From Caryophanales bacterium UBA1744 (lineage in GTDB: Bacteria > Bacillota_I > Bacilli_A > RFN20 > CAG-826), in contig DCHU01000046.1 of the NCBI GenBank assembly GCA_002314915.1, forward strand, positions 3,202 through 25,997: DNA of 22,796 nt, in the 5' to 3' direction. Positions 16,563 through 22,718 of this stretch are shown in pieces (positions within the stretch are counted from its first letter, which is position 1; every line of letters begins with the position of its first letter). The position numbers and the translations under genes are program-made. Under the pieces are notes generated by a model. The model had not been told where the DNA came from. It did no database searches and was given only the letters and a program-made list of their open reading frames with translations.

Positions 16563-16610
16563 ATTGCGTATTCCCTTACGCCTTTTTTACTCGTATAATC
16601 ATTACGCAAT
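16563..16610 (+). promoter_or_regulatory. gap promoter flanked by inverted repeats
   Basis: A perfect -10 hexamer TATAAT (16594-16599) has no good -35. It is bracketed by ATTGCGTA (16563-16570) and TACGCAAT (16603-16610), a perfect 8-bp inverted pair, with a third partial copy TTACGC at 16576-16581. The 3' copy sits at the expected start of transcription. The arrangement suggests repressor half-sites around the promoter, or for read-through RNA a choice between the short terminator stem and a longer stem that would include the promoter segment. The gap ribosome site AAGGAGG is at 16615-16621. Confidence 0.5.
16566..16588 (+). terminator. Weak terminator after the small XRE gene
   Basis: GCGTA (16566-16570) pairs with TACGC (16577-16581) around a 6-nt loop, followed by C and six T residues (16583-16588). 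The stem is only 5 bp, so termination may be partial and some transcripts may read into gap. Confidence 0.5.
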
Positions 16611-16629
16611 AAACAAGGAGGACATATAA

Positions 16630-17715
16630 ATGTCAGTTAAAGTTGCAATTAACGGATTTGGTAGAATCGGACGTTTAGCTTTCAGACAGATGTTTGGTGC
16701 TGAGGGATACGAAATCGTCGCTATCAATGATTTAACAAGCCCAAAGATGTTGGCTCAGTTATTAAAGTATGATACCGCTCAGGGTGGCTACACAGGCCGC
16801 ATCGGCGAGAACTTACACACAGTTTCTTCAAAGGAACCAGTCCTTGCAGAAGATGGAAAGACAGTCGTCGTTCCTGGATCAATCACAGTTGATGGCAAGG
16901 AAATCACAATCTATGCAGAACCAAAGGCACAGAACCTCCCATGGGGAGCTCTCGATGTCGATGTCGTTCTCGAGTGCACAGGTTTCTACTGCTCAAAGGC
17001 AAAATCACAGGCTCACATCGATGCAGGTGCTAAGAAAGTCGTTATCTCTGCTCCAGCAGGAAATGACCTCCCAACAATCGTCTTCGGTGTTAACGAGAAT
17101 ACACTCGTCAAGGGTGACACAATCATCTCAGCAGCATCATGTACAACAAACTGCTTAGCTCCAATGGCTAAGGCATTAAATGATTATGCTCCAATCCAGT
17201 CTGGTATCATGAGCACAATTCACGCTTACACAGGCGACCAGATGATCCTCGACGGCCCACACCGTAAAGGTGACTTAAGAAGAGCAAGAGCAGGCGCTGC
17301 AAACATCGTTCCTAACTCAACAGGCGCTGCAAAGGCTATCGGACTCGTCATCCCAGAATTAAACGGCAAGCTCATCGGCTCAGCTCAGAGAGTTCCAGTC
17401 CCAACCGGATCAACAACAATCTTAACAGCAGTCGTTAAGGGCGAGGATGTCACAAAAGACGGAATCAACGCTGCAATGAAGGCAGCTGCTGCAGCTTATG
17501 CTAACGGCGCTTCATACGGCTACAACGAAGACCAGATCGTTTCTTCAGACGTTATCGGTATGAGATTCGGATCACTCTTCGATGCAACTCAGACAATGGT
17601 CAGCAAGATCGCAGACGGACTCTTCGAAGTTCAGGTTGTCTCATGGTATGACAACGAGAACTCATACACATCTCAGATGGTCCGTACAATCAAGTACTTC
17701 GCTGAAAATTGCTAA
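16630..17715 (+). CDS. gap: Glyceraldehyde-3-phosphate dehydrogenase, type I
   Basis: Cytoplasmic glycolytic enzyme converting glyceraldehyde-3-phosphate, NAD and phosphate to 1,3-bisphosphoglycerate. The Rossmann motif INGFGRIGR (7-15), Asp34 after AIN (NAD preference), catalytic Cys171 in SAASCTTNCLAP (167-178) and His198 in STIHAYTGDQ (195-204) are all present, as is the C-terminal WYDNE.SY. At 361 residues it exceeds the usual 330-340; the excess is an insertion of roughly 20-25 residues around 60-86, in the NAD domain just before the strand leading to NLPWG. Codon use shows high expression. It has its own promoter and a strong terminator and is separated from pgk and tpiA by an accessory islet. 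AAGGAGG eight bases upstream fixes the start. Confidence 0.98.
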   Translation: MSVKVAINGFGRIGRLAFRQMFGAEGYEIVAINDLTSPKMLAQLLKYDTAQGGYTGRIGENLHTVSSKEPVLAEDGKTVVVPGSITVDGKEITIYAEPKAQNLPWGALDVDVVLECTGFYCSKAKSQAHIDAGAKKVVISAPAGNDLPTIVFGVNENTLVKGDTIISAASCTTNCLAPMAKALNDYAPIQSGIMSTIHAYTGDQMILDGPHRKGDLRRARAGAANIVPNSTGAAKAIGLVIPELNGKLIGSAQRVPVPTGSTTILTAVVKGEDVTKDGINAAMKAAAAAYANGASYGYNEDQIVSSDVIGMRFGSLFDATQTMVSKIADGLFEVQVVSWYDNENSYTSQMVRTIKYFAENC

Positions 17716-17740
17716 TTAGTTTCTCAACAAACAAAAATTA

Positions 17741-17766
17741 AAAGCGACATTTCGATGTCGCTTTTT
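17741..17766. terminator. Bidirectional terminator between gap and the convergent XRE gene
   Basis: AAAGCGACAT (17741-17750) pairs perfectly with ATGTCGCTTT (17755-17764) around a TTCG loop. TTTTT follows on the + strand. On the - strand the stem follows the regulator's TAA (17768-17770) and ends in TTTTAATTTTT, so it can serve both genes. Confidence 0.93.
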
Positions 17767-17767
17767 C

Positions 17768-18244
17768 TTATCTTCTTTTCTTGCCGTTTAGTATGTTGGC
17801 GAATCCGAGTACGAACTGATCCTTCATCATCTCGGGCTCCGGATACACCTCACGGTTGTTTTCTATGTCATACAGTTTATTAATAAACTGTGTTACGTTA
17901 ATGTGATAGTTGAATGTTATTTTATCCATTTTTCCATAATCATTATTTCGTTCAACAAATATCATTTGGTTTTCTACAAGGATTTTTAGTGCTGTCGCTA
18001 CTTTAAGACCTCTGTCATCGATTCCGTTAAGCATATCCACCTCTGCACCGTTGTATAAGTAATCAATGGACACGTTCAAGGCCTTTGAGATTTTACTTAA
18101 ATTAAACAAACCAACCTCCTTTTTTCCTGTTTCATAATTTGAGATTGTTGTATAGGAAATACTAGTTAAATCGGATAACTTCTGCTGTGTTAATCCGCTT
18201 TTTATTCTCATTTCTTTGATTCTTTCGCCGATTGTCTTACTCAT
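17768..18244 (-). CDS. XRE-family repressor of the toxin-like islet
   Basis: A 158-residue regulator, the only gene on the - strand. Residues 4-65 are a Cro/cI helix-turn-helix: IGERIKEMRIKSGLTQQKLS, then SISYTTISNYETGKKEV as the recognition region and a closing helix to YLYNG. Residues 66-158 resemble no catalytic domain I recognise and are probably for dimerisation or ligand sensing. The ATG at 18244 is chosen because AAGGAG (18260-18255 on the - strand) lies ten bases upstream; a TTG at 18253 would leave only one base. It is divergent from the deaminase-like gene, the usual layout for a repressor controlling itself and its neighbour. It is more A+T-rich than gap and pgk, suggesting acquisition. 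Confidence 0.88.
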   Translation of the reverse strand: MSKTIGERIKEMRIKSGLTQQKLSDLTSISYTTISNYETGKKEVGLFNLSKISKALNVSIDYLYNGAEVDMLNGIDDRGLKVATALKILVENQMIFVERNNDYGKMDKITFNYHINVTQFINKLYDIENNREVYPEPEMMKDQFVLGFANILNGKKRR

Positions 18245-18291
18245 AGATTTCAAACTCCTTTAATTGAAAGTAATAACTATAACAATAGAAT

Positions 18292-18306
18292 AAAACAATT
18301 TGTTTT
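18292..18306. promoter_or_regulatory. Candidate operator in the divergent intergenic region
   Basis: AAAACAA (18292-18298), a central T and TTGTTTT (18300-18306) form a perfect 15-bp palindrome between the XRE gene and the deaminase-like gene. A weak - strand promoter (TTAACT 18314-18309, 16 bp, TATTCT 18292-18287) would have the palindrome in its spacer, which fits autorepression. The low complexity of the arms makes chance occurrence possible. Confidence 0.45.
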
Positions 18307-18310
18307 TAAG

Positions 18311-18341
18311 TTAAAGTTACCGCAAATAAAACCGCTATAGT
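18311..18341 (+). promoter_or_regulatory. Candidate promoter of the deaminase-like gene
   Basis: TATAGT (18336-18341) is a fair -10. The only plausible -35 is TTAAAG (18311-18316) with a long 19-bp spacer. Transcription would begin near 18348, so the hairpin at 18362-18397 would lie in the leader. Confidence 0.3.
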
Positions 18342-18361
18342 TTTTAGCCAATTTTTAACTT

Positions 18362-18397
18362 GTTTCCTCCAATTGAGAATAGATGCAAGGAGGAAAC
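18362..18397 (+). promoter_or_regulatory. Leader hairpin sequestering the toxin-like gene's ribosome-binding site
   Basis: GTTTCCTCC (18362-18370) is the exact reverse complement of GGAGGAAAC (18389-18397), giving a 9-bp perfect stem around an 18-nt loop. The 3' arm contains most of the Shine-Dalgarno AAGGAGG (18387-18393), and the start codon is at 18401. In the folded RNA the ribosome site would be buried, so translation should be low unless the stem is opened. Confidence 0.65.
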
Positions 18398-18400
18398 TAA

Positions 18401-18973
18401 ATGAAAACAAAAACAGGTGGCGGAGGCCATCAACAATTATATGATCCATCAAATGGGCGTTATGTTAGCGTTAATTCTAATGATGTATTCGAAACATATG
18501 CTTATGGGCGAAATAGAATAAAGACGCAAAGAGAAGATGAGTTACATAATTCCTTGCTTGAATGGGTTAATCAGGAAATGATAAAACTGAAAAGGGGAAT
18601 GAGTAACAGAGAGATAAGGAAGTTCAATACTGCCACGATCGTTTATGACTATAAAACCGGAAAGAAATACTTCGGCAGAAATGGGTGGGACCAAATTGAA
18701 CAACCAATTAATGAAGAATTAAATCGTATCTTAAAACCAATCACAGATTCTAAATACTTGTTTGGTAACTGTGCAGAAGTCCAGGCAATTAATAGCGCTA
18801 TGATTGATGGTTCTGAACTAAAGTACCTCAGAATGATTACAATTAACACTTACAAAGGTTTATTTGGAAAATATAAACAGGCATGTGAATCTTGCACTGA
18901 AGCTTTTAAAGGAAGAATTAGTAAAAACTACAGCGGATGGTCTGGAGAGGAGATAAAACAATGGAAAAAATGA
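18401..18973 (+). CDS. Deaminase-fold toxin-like protein (YwqJ-like group)
   Basis: A 190-residue protein with the zinc site of the cytidine-deaminase superfamily: Cys124-Ala125-Glu126 in GNCAEVQAINSAM on the first zinc helix, and Cys162/Cys165 in ACESCTEAF on the second. They are preceded by a beta hairpin TATIVYDYKTGKKYFGRNG (77-95) and separated by strand LRMITINTY (143-151). The GNCAEV form resembles the YwqJ-like and related deaminases at the C-termini of bacterial polymorphic toxins, which act on nucleic acids or nucleotides. The N-terminus (GGGGHQQLYDPSNGRYV, 6-22) looks like the linker that precedes toxin domains, but no signal peptide, LXG, RHS or other trafficking domain exists, so it may be a free toxin cassette or an intracellular toxin. 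It overlaps the next gene by 13 bases. The sequence is notably A+T-rich. Family placement is from motifs only. Confidence 0.75.
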   Translation: MKTKTGGGGHQQLYDPSNGRYVSVNSNDVFETYAYGRNRIKTQREDELHNSLLEWVNQEMIKLKRGMSNREIRKFNTATIVYDYKTGKKYFGRNGWDQIEQPINEELNRILKPITDSKYLFGNCAEVQAINSAMIDGSELKYLRMITINTYKGLFGKYKQACESCTEAFKGRISKNYSGWSGEEIKQWKK

Positions 18974-19497
18974 TTAAATCGTTATCAATAACTGGTCGTA
19001 TTGCATTTTGCGTCCTTTGCGTCGAGGAGTACATAAAATCAACAAAAAATGATATTGATTTCTCTTTTTTAGAGAACATCCTATGGTCATTCTCCTTCGA
19101 AGGGGAACACTTCGATACGTGGGCATATCGTCTTTTAGAAATTGTTCCTGAATACCTTTATGAATATGAGAATTACAAGCAAACCACAGATAAGGAAAAA
19201 TCTTCTTTGACCGAAGAGGACTTCAATCATGCAAGAACATTGATAGCTAAAGATGATGTAGTGTTGTCCAAATTACTTAACAACGCCTATGATGTTGCAA
19301 TGGTCTATGCATATGGATCTATTCCTGGCCATGGAAATGAAACAATTAAAATTTGTATGGATTCTGTTGGTATTCTCAATAACTGCAATATGCCTATCCC
19401 TGAACTCAAAATCAACGACTCATTGAAATGGGAAACAAACAAAGGATGGGGCGGTTCTTTTGATTACAAATCACTCTCAATACTCTTCACACGATAA
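18961..19497 (+). CDS. Putative immunity protein for the deaminase-like toxin
   Basis: A 178-residue, mostly helical, acidic-looking protein without signal peptide or transmembrane segment. I do not recognise the family with certainty. Visible features are a helical N-terminus (RIAFCVLCVEEYIK, 13-26), aromatic-rich segments (FLENILWSFSFEG, 36-48; YLYEYENYK, 65-73) and a C-terminal GWGGSFDYKS (162-171). Its start overlaps the toxin-like gene by 13 bases, with AGAGGAG (18946-18952) eight bases upstream inside that gene, so the two are translationally coupled, the normal order for polymorphic toxin then immunity. Some annotated Imm families have this size and aromatic character. The ATG at 18937 was not used because the ribosome site lies downstream of it. 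Confidence 0.65.
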   Translation: MEKMIKSLSITGRIAFCVLCVEEYIKSTKNDIDFSFLENILWSFSFEGEHFDTWAYRLLEIVPEYLYEYENYKQTTDKEKSSLTEEDFNHARTLIAKDDVVLSKLLNNAYDVAMVYAYGSIPGHGNETIKICMDSVGILNNCNMPIPELKINDSLKWETNKGWGGSFDYKSLSILFTR

Positions 19498-19507
19498 ATC
19501 GGTATTT

Positions 19508-19549
19508 ATTTATATATAAATATGGAACTTCTCTACTTTGTGCTATAAT
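19508..19549 (+). promoter_or_regulatory. pgk operon promoter with extended -10 and AT-rich upstream palindrome
   Basis: TGCTATAAT (19541-19549) is an extended -10 element, which can work without a good -35; none is seen. A 14-bp A/T palindrome (19508-19521) lies upstream and could act as an UP-like or bent element. No terminator was found after the immunity-like gene, so read-through from the islet into pgk is possible. Confidence 0.6.
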
Positions 19550-19585
19550 CCTAGCCGCAAGGAGATTAATTAAATCTAAAAAATT

Positions 19586-20812
19586 ATGCTTACAGTCAAA
19601 GATTTAACAGGCATCGAAGGCAAGGTCGTCTACGTCCGTGTCGACTTCAATGTCCCTCAGAAAAACGGAGTCATCCGTGACAACAACCGCATCAAGGCAG
19701 CTCTTCCAACAATCACAGAGCTCACAGGCAAAGGCGCTAAGGTCGTCTTAATGTCACACTTAGGAAAGATCAAATGGAAAGAACCAGATCCAGCTAAGAT
19801 CGAAGAAATGAAGAAAGCTAATGACATGGCTCCAGTCGCTGGCGCATTAGCAGAGCTCGTTCCAGGAACAAACGTCAAATTCTGCGCAGCAACACGTGGC
19901 GAAGAATTAAAGGCAGCAGTTGCTTCCTTGAAGAACGGCGAAATCCTTCTCTGCCAGAACACCCGTTATGAAAAGGGTGAAGAGAAGAACAACCCAGAAT
20001 TAGCAGCAGAATGGGCATCCCTCGCAGACTTATTCGTCATGGATGCATTCGGCTCATCACACCGTGCACACGCTTCAACAGTCGGCGTTCCTTCAATCCT
20101 CAAGGCAGAAGGCAAGACAGTCGCTCTTGGCTACCTCATGATTAAGGAAGTTGAGAACCTCACACGCTGCGTCGAAGTCAAGGACGAGGATCGTCCATAC
20201 ATCGCAATCCTCGGCGGATTCAAAGTCTCCGACAAGATCAAAGTCATCGAAACACTCTCAAAGAAGTGCGACAAGATCATCATTGGCGGCGCTATGGCAT
20301 ACACATTCAAGAAGGCTCTCGGCGAGAACATCGGTAACTCACCATTCGAAGCAGACCAGCTTGACTATGCAAAGACATGCTATGCATCAGGAAAGATCGT
20401 TCTCCCAGTCGACTCAATCGTCTCTGACAACTTCGACGAGAATGCTCCAAGAACAATCAAAGTCGTCACATCAGAAGAGGGAATCCCAGAAGGATTCGAA
20501 GGTCTCGACATCGGTCCAAAGACCCAGGAACTCTACAAGGCTGAAATCGCAAAGGCTAAATTAGTCTTCTGGAATGGCCCAATGGGCGTCTTCGAACAGA
20601 AGGACTTCCAGGCTGGAACAGTCGCAGTTTGCGAAGCAATCGCTGGAATCAAAGGCCAGGCATTCACAGTTTGCGGTGGCGGTGACTCAGCATCTGCAGT
20701 CAAACAGTTCGGATTCAAGTCCGAATTCTCACACGTCTCAACAGGCGGTGGCGCATCCCTCGAAATGATCGAGAATGATGGACACCTCCCAGGCGTTGAC
20801 GTTCTTAAATAA
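19586..20812 (+). CDS. pgk: Phosphoglycerate kinase
   Basis: Cytoplasmic glycolytic enzyme making ATP and 3-phosphoglycerate from 1,3-bisphosphoglycerate. The 408 residues are within the family range. The N-lobe has YVRVDFNVP (16-24), MSHLG (56-60), NTRYEKGEE (125-133) and MDAFGSSHRAHAS (152-164). The C-lobe has FWNGPMGVFE (328-337) and the ATP loop VCGGGDS (362-368) with STGGGAS (385-391). SHLGRP is replaced by SHLGKI followed by a short insertion, as seen in some Mollicute-like enzymes. The start is fixed by homology, and an in-frame TAA at 19577 excludes longer forms, yet the only Shine-Dalgarno, AAGGAG (19559-19564), lies 21 bases upstream, much further than normal. Codon use indicates high expression. 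tpiA follows after 15 bases. Confidence 0.98.
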   Translation: MLTVKDLTGIEGKVVYVRVDFNVPQKNGVIRDNNRIKAALPTITELTGKGAKVVLMSHLGKIKWKEPDPAKIEEMKKANDMAPVAGALAELVPGTNVKFCAATRGEELKAAVASLKNGEILLCQNTRYEKGEEKNNPELAAEWASLADLFVMDAFGSSHRAHASTVGVPSILKAEGKTVALGYLMIKEVENLTRCVEVKDEDRPYIAILGGFKVSDKIKVIETLSKKCDKIIIGGAMAYTFKKALGENIGNSPFEADQLDYAKTCYASGKIVLPVDSIVSDNFDENAPRTIKVVTSEEGIPEGFEGLDIGPKTQELYKAEIAKAKLVFWNGPMGVFEQKDFQAGTVAVCEAIAGIKGQAFTVCGGGDSASAVKQFGFKSEFSHVSTGGGASLEMIENDGHLPGVDVLK

Positions 20813-20827
20813 GGAAATCTCTTCAAA

Positions 20828-21586
20828 ATGAGAAAGAAATTACTTTTAGGCAACTGGAAGATGAACAAGACTCCAGCAGAAGCAAAGGAATTTGCTTTAG
20901 CAGCTGGCGAAATGGTCGACTTCGCAGTCGCTCATGACATCGAAGTTGGTGTTGCTCCAACATTTGTCTGCTTAACAACAGTCAAAGAGAACATCAACCC
21001 AAAGTGCATCGTTGCAGCTCAGAACTGCAATGAGCACGCATCTGGCGCTTACACAGGCGAAGTTTCAATCGGCATGCTCAAGGCTTGCGGAATCTCTTGG
21101 GTTATCCTCGGACACTCCGAAAGACGCGAATATAACGGTGAAACATCCGAAGCTTGCAACGCCAAGATCAAAGCATTACTCGCTAACGACATGGTCCCAG
21201 TTTATTGCTGCGGCGAGTCTTTAGAGACATTTGACAAAGGCGAAACAAAGAAATGGGTCGCTGAGCAGATCAGAACAGGTCTTGCTGGCTTAACCCCAGA
21301 AGAAGCAGCTAAGGTTGTCATCGCATATGAGCCAATTTGGGCTATCGGCACCGGCCGTTCAGCTTCTAAGGAAATCGCAGAGGACACAATCGGCTTCATC
21401 AGACGCACACTCCGTGAATTATTCGGAAATGTCGCTGTTGATATGAGAATCCTCTACGGCGGATCAGTCAAACCAACAAACGTCAGAGAGTACATGAGCG
21501 CTGAAGACATCGACGGCGCACTCGTCGGCGGAGCATCCCTTGACCCAGTTAGCTACAAAGGCTTAATTGAGGGAATGGTTGCTTAA
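20828..21586 (+). CDS. tpiA: Triose-phosphate isomerase
   Basis: Interconverts dihydroxyacetone phosphate and glyceraldehyde-3-phosphate in the cytoplasm. The 252 residues form a complete TIM barrel: GNWKMNKT (8-15) with Asn9 and Lys11, catalytic His96 in GHSERR (95-100), catalytic Glu168 in AYEPIWAIGTG (166-176), and the phosphate-binding YGGSVKPTN (210-218) and VGGASL (233-238). It lies 15 bases after pgk, with AAGGA at the pgk stop as ribosome site, and overlaps the next gene by one base (TAATG), so pgk, tpiA and the membrane gene are one operon. Confidence 0.98.
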   Translation: MRKKLLLGNWKMNKTPAEAKEFALAAGEMVDFAVAHDIEVGVAPTFVCLTTVKENINPKCIVAAQNCNEHASGAYTGEVSIGMLKACGISWVILGHSERREYNGETSEACNAKIKALLANDMVPVYCCGESLETFDKGETKKWVAEQIRTGLAGLTPEEAAKVVIAYEPIWAIGTGRSASKEIAEDTIGFIRRTLRELFGNVAVDMRILYGGSVKPTNVREYMSAEDIDGALVGGASLDPVSYKGLIEGMVA

Positions 21587-22338
21587 TGGAATTCAGCTAT
21601 ACAGAAGAAAGCCAAGCAGGCAAAGAAGGCCTGTTTGTAAATAAGGTCCTCGGATTTACAGGATTAGCGGTTTTATTCACCGGCTTAATCGGTTGGGTAT
21701 ACGGAAGAATGATGCTTCATTTCTTCCCAAACACTGAGACTCCAGGAACGCTTAGCGAAGAGGGGATAATGGTCTTATTGGTCATTCTCGTCATCGCTAT
21801 GCTCTCGTCCTTATTAGTTTCCATTTTCGCTACTGCAGCAGCCTGGAAACAGCGCAAAACACCAGTTGTTTGGTATTGCGCATACATATTGCTCCAAGGT
21901 TTGTTCTTTGGATCAGTGGTGGCTCTTGGTATTGAACCGTACGCAGTTGGATTGTCGCTCGGCATAACAGCGGTGGCCTTCCTCATCTGCTTCGGCATTG
22001 GATATCTATCAAAAGGACGCGTTAAGGGCGCAAGACTCGCTTTGATGATTATCGGAGTGGGACTTCTCGTGAACTTCCTCGTATTCGGCATTTGGTACAT
22101 CCTTGTGCCAGCTACCTGGTATATCGCTTATCCTCTTATCTCATTCATCTTCTTCATCGTCGCGGCGTTATATATCATCATTGATGCCAATAACGTTAAG
22201 AACAGGATCCAAGATGGATATGAGTTAACAAACGGATTAGCGCTCACATGTGCGTTCACCTTATATACAGACTTCATGTATCTTTTCTGGAAGATACTGA
22301 GAATCGTCTTAATAATTGCCGGCAAAAGCAAAAAATAA
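21586..22338 (+). CDS. Bax inhibitor-1 (BI-1/YccA) family membrane protein
   Basis: A 250-residue inner-membrane protein with about seven transmembrane helices. The C-terminal signature IIIDANNV (197-204) and LYTDFMYLFWKILRIV (226-241) is that of the BI-1 family. Asp200 and Asp229 correspond to the aspartate pair that controls the pH-dependent calcium leak in the structurally studied Bacillus homologue (YetJ/BsYetJ). The N-terminus is acidic and cytoplasmic. Bacterial members are linked to calcium leak or to membrane protease control (YccA-FtsH); which applies here is unknown. The start overlaps the tpiA stop by one base, so it is translated by coupling within the glycolytic operon, and a terminator follows. 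Confidence 0.88.
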   Translation: MEFSYTEESQAGKEGLFVNKVLGFTGLAVLFTGLIGWVYGRMMLHFFPNTETPGTLSEEGIMVLLVILVIAMLSSLLVSIFATAAAWKQRKTPVVWYCAYILLQGLFFGSVVALGIEPYAVGLSLGITAVAFLICFGIGYLSKGRVKGARLALMIIGVGLLVNFLVFGIWYILVPATWYIAYPLISFIFFIVAALYIIIDANNVKNRIQDGYELTNGLALTCAFTLYTDFMYLFWKILRIVLIIAGKSKK

Positions 22339-22343
22339 ACACT

Positions 22344-22371
22344 AGGCTCCGAGGAATCGGGGCCTTTTTTT
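22344..22371 (+). terminator. Rho-independent terminator of the pgk operon
   Basis: A 9-bp stem (22344-22352 with 22357-22365, one T-G pair) closes a GGAA loop and ends in seven T residues (22365-22371), six bases after the stop codon. Confidence 0.94.
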
Positions 22372-22389
22372 CATATCTATTTAATTTAA

Positions 22390-22479
22390 ATATGTATGCA
22401 CACATATATACATGTGCGCGCGTGACATACGCATATGTACGCAAGCATATATGTATTAAATACGTGCGTATGCGCGCAC
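22390..22479. repeat. Long alternating purine/pyrimidine region (Z-DNA/cruciform potential)
   Basis: Four uninterrupted alternating purine-pyrimidine tracts lie back to back: 22390-22424 (35 nt), 22425-22443 (19 nt), 22445-22456 (12 nt) and 22460-22479 (20 nt). They include GTGCGCGCGTG (22414-22424) and GCGCGCAC (22472-22479). GTGCGCGC (22414-22421) is complementary to the latter, and CATACGCA (22426-22433) is complementary to TGCGTATG (22465-22472), so cruciforms or RNA hairpins are also possible. No open frame with a ribosome site runs through it. It lies between the pgk operon terminator and the rRNA promoters. Confidence 0.75.
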
Positions 22480-22528
22480 CGAAAGGAAAAATAAGGAAAA
22501 TGGCACGAAAAAATGTCGATAAAATCTA

Positions 22529-22562
22529 CACTTTTAATAAAAGTGAAAAAAAGTGATAAAAA
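22529..22562 (+). promoter_or_regulatory. A-tracts and hairpin upstream of the rRNA promoter P1
   Basis: CACTTTT (22529-22535) pairs with AAAAGTG (22539-22545) around a 3-nt loop. A-tracts follow at 22546-22552 and 22558-22562, the latter ending four bases before the P1 -35. This is the position of an UP element that binds the RNA polymerase alpha subunit. There is no T-run after the hairpin, so it is not a terminator. Confidence 0.45.
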
Positions 22563-22566
22563 GTAG

Positions 22567-22594
22567 TTGCACTATTTATAGAAAAGAGTATCAT
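22567..22594 (+). promoter_or_regulatory. rRNA operon promoter P1
   Basis: TTGCAC (22567-22572), a 16-bp spacer and TATCAT (22589-22594) form a plausible first promoter, preceded by A-tracts. It is about 119 bp upstream of the stronger P2, the tandem arrangement common for rRNA operons. The transcript between P1 and P2 contains small hairpins (GCTCA 22604-22608 with TGAGC 22631-22635; AATCTT 22668-22673 with AAGATT 22678-22683) but no coding region. Confidence 0.5.
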
Positions 22595-22684
22595 TTTGCT
22601 TGCGCTCAGCGAGAGGAACCAACCCCTTGGTGAGCTGATAGATAGCTTCTCCTGAGGATGTTAAAAAAATCTTAAAAAAGATTG

Positions 22685-22713
22685 TTGACATCCATAAAGG
22701 AAAAGAATATATT
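22685..22713 (+). promoter_or_regulatory. rRNA operon promoter P2
   Basis: A consensus -35 TTGACA (22685-22690), a 17-bp spacer and TATATT (22708-22713; TATTAT at 22710-22715 is an alternative) make the strongest-looking promoter in the window. Transcription would begin near 22720. Confidence 0.82.
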
Positions 22714-22718
22714 ATCCA

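Noticed and set aside
18245..18253. TTG start for the - strand XRE gene
   Set aside because: It is only one base from the AAGGAG; ATG 18244 has workable spacing.
18937..18960. Earlier ATG for the putative immunity gene
   Set aside because: The AGAGGAG ribosome site lies downstream of it and fits ATG 18961.
22529..22545. Hairpin CACTTTT/AAAAGTG as a terminator
   Set aside because: No T-run follows on either strand, and a strong terminator already ends the pgk operon at 22344-22371.
22500..22556. Eighteen-codon reading frame beginning ATGGCACGAAAA with AAGGA upstream
   Set aside because: It is very short, lies between the alternating tract and the rRNA P1 promoter, and has no clear promoter or homology signal; the A-rich sequence is better explained as an UP-like region.
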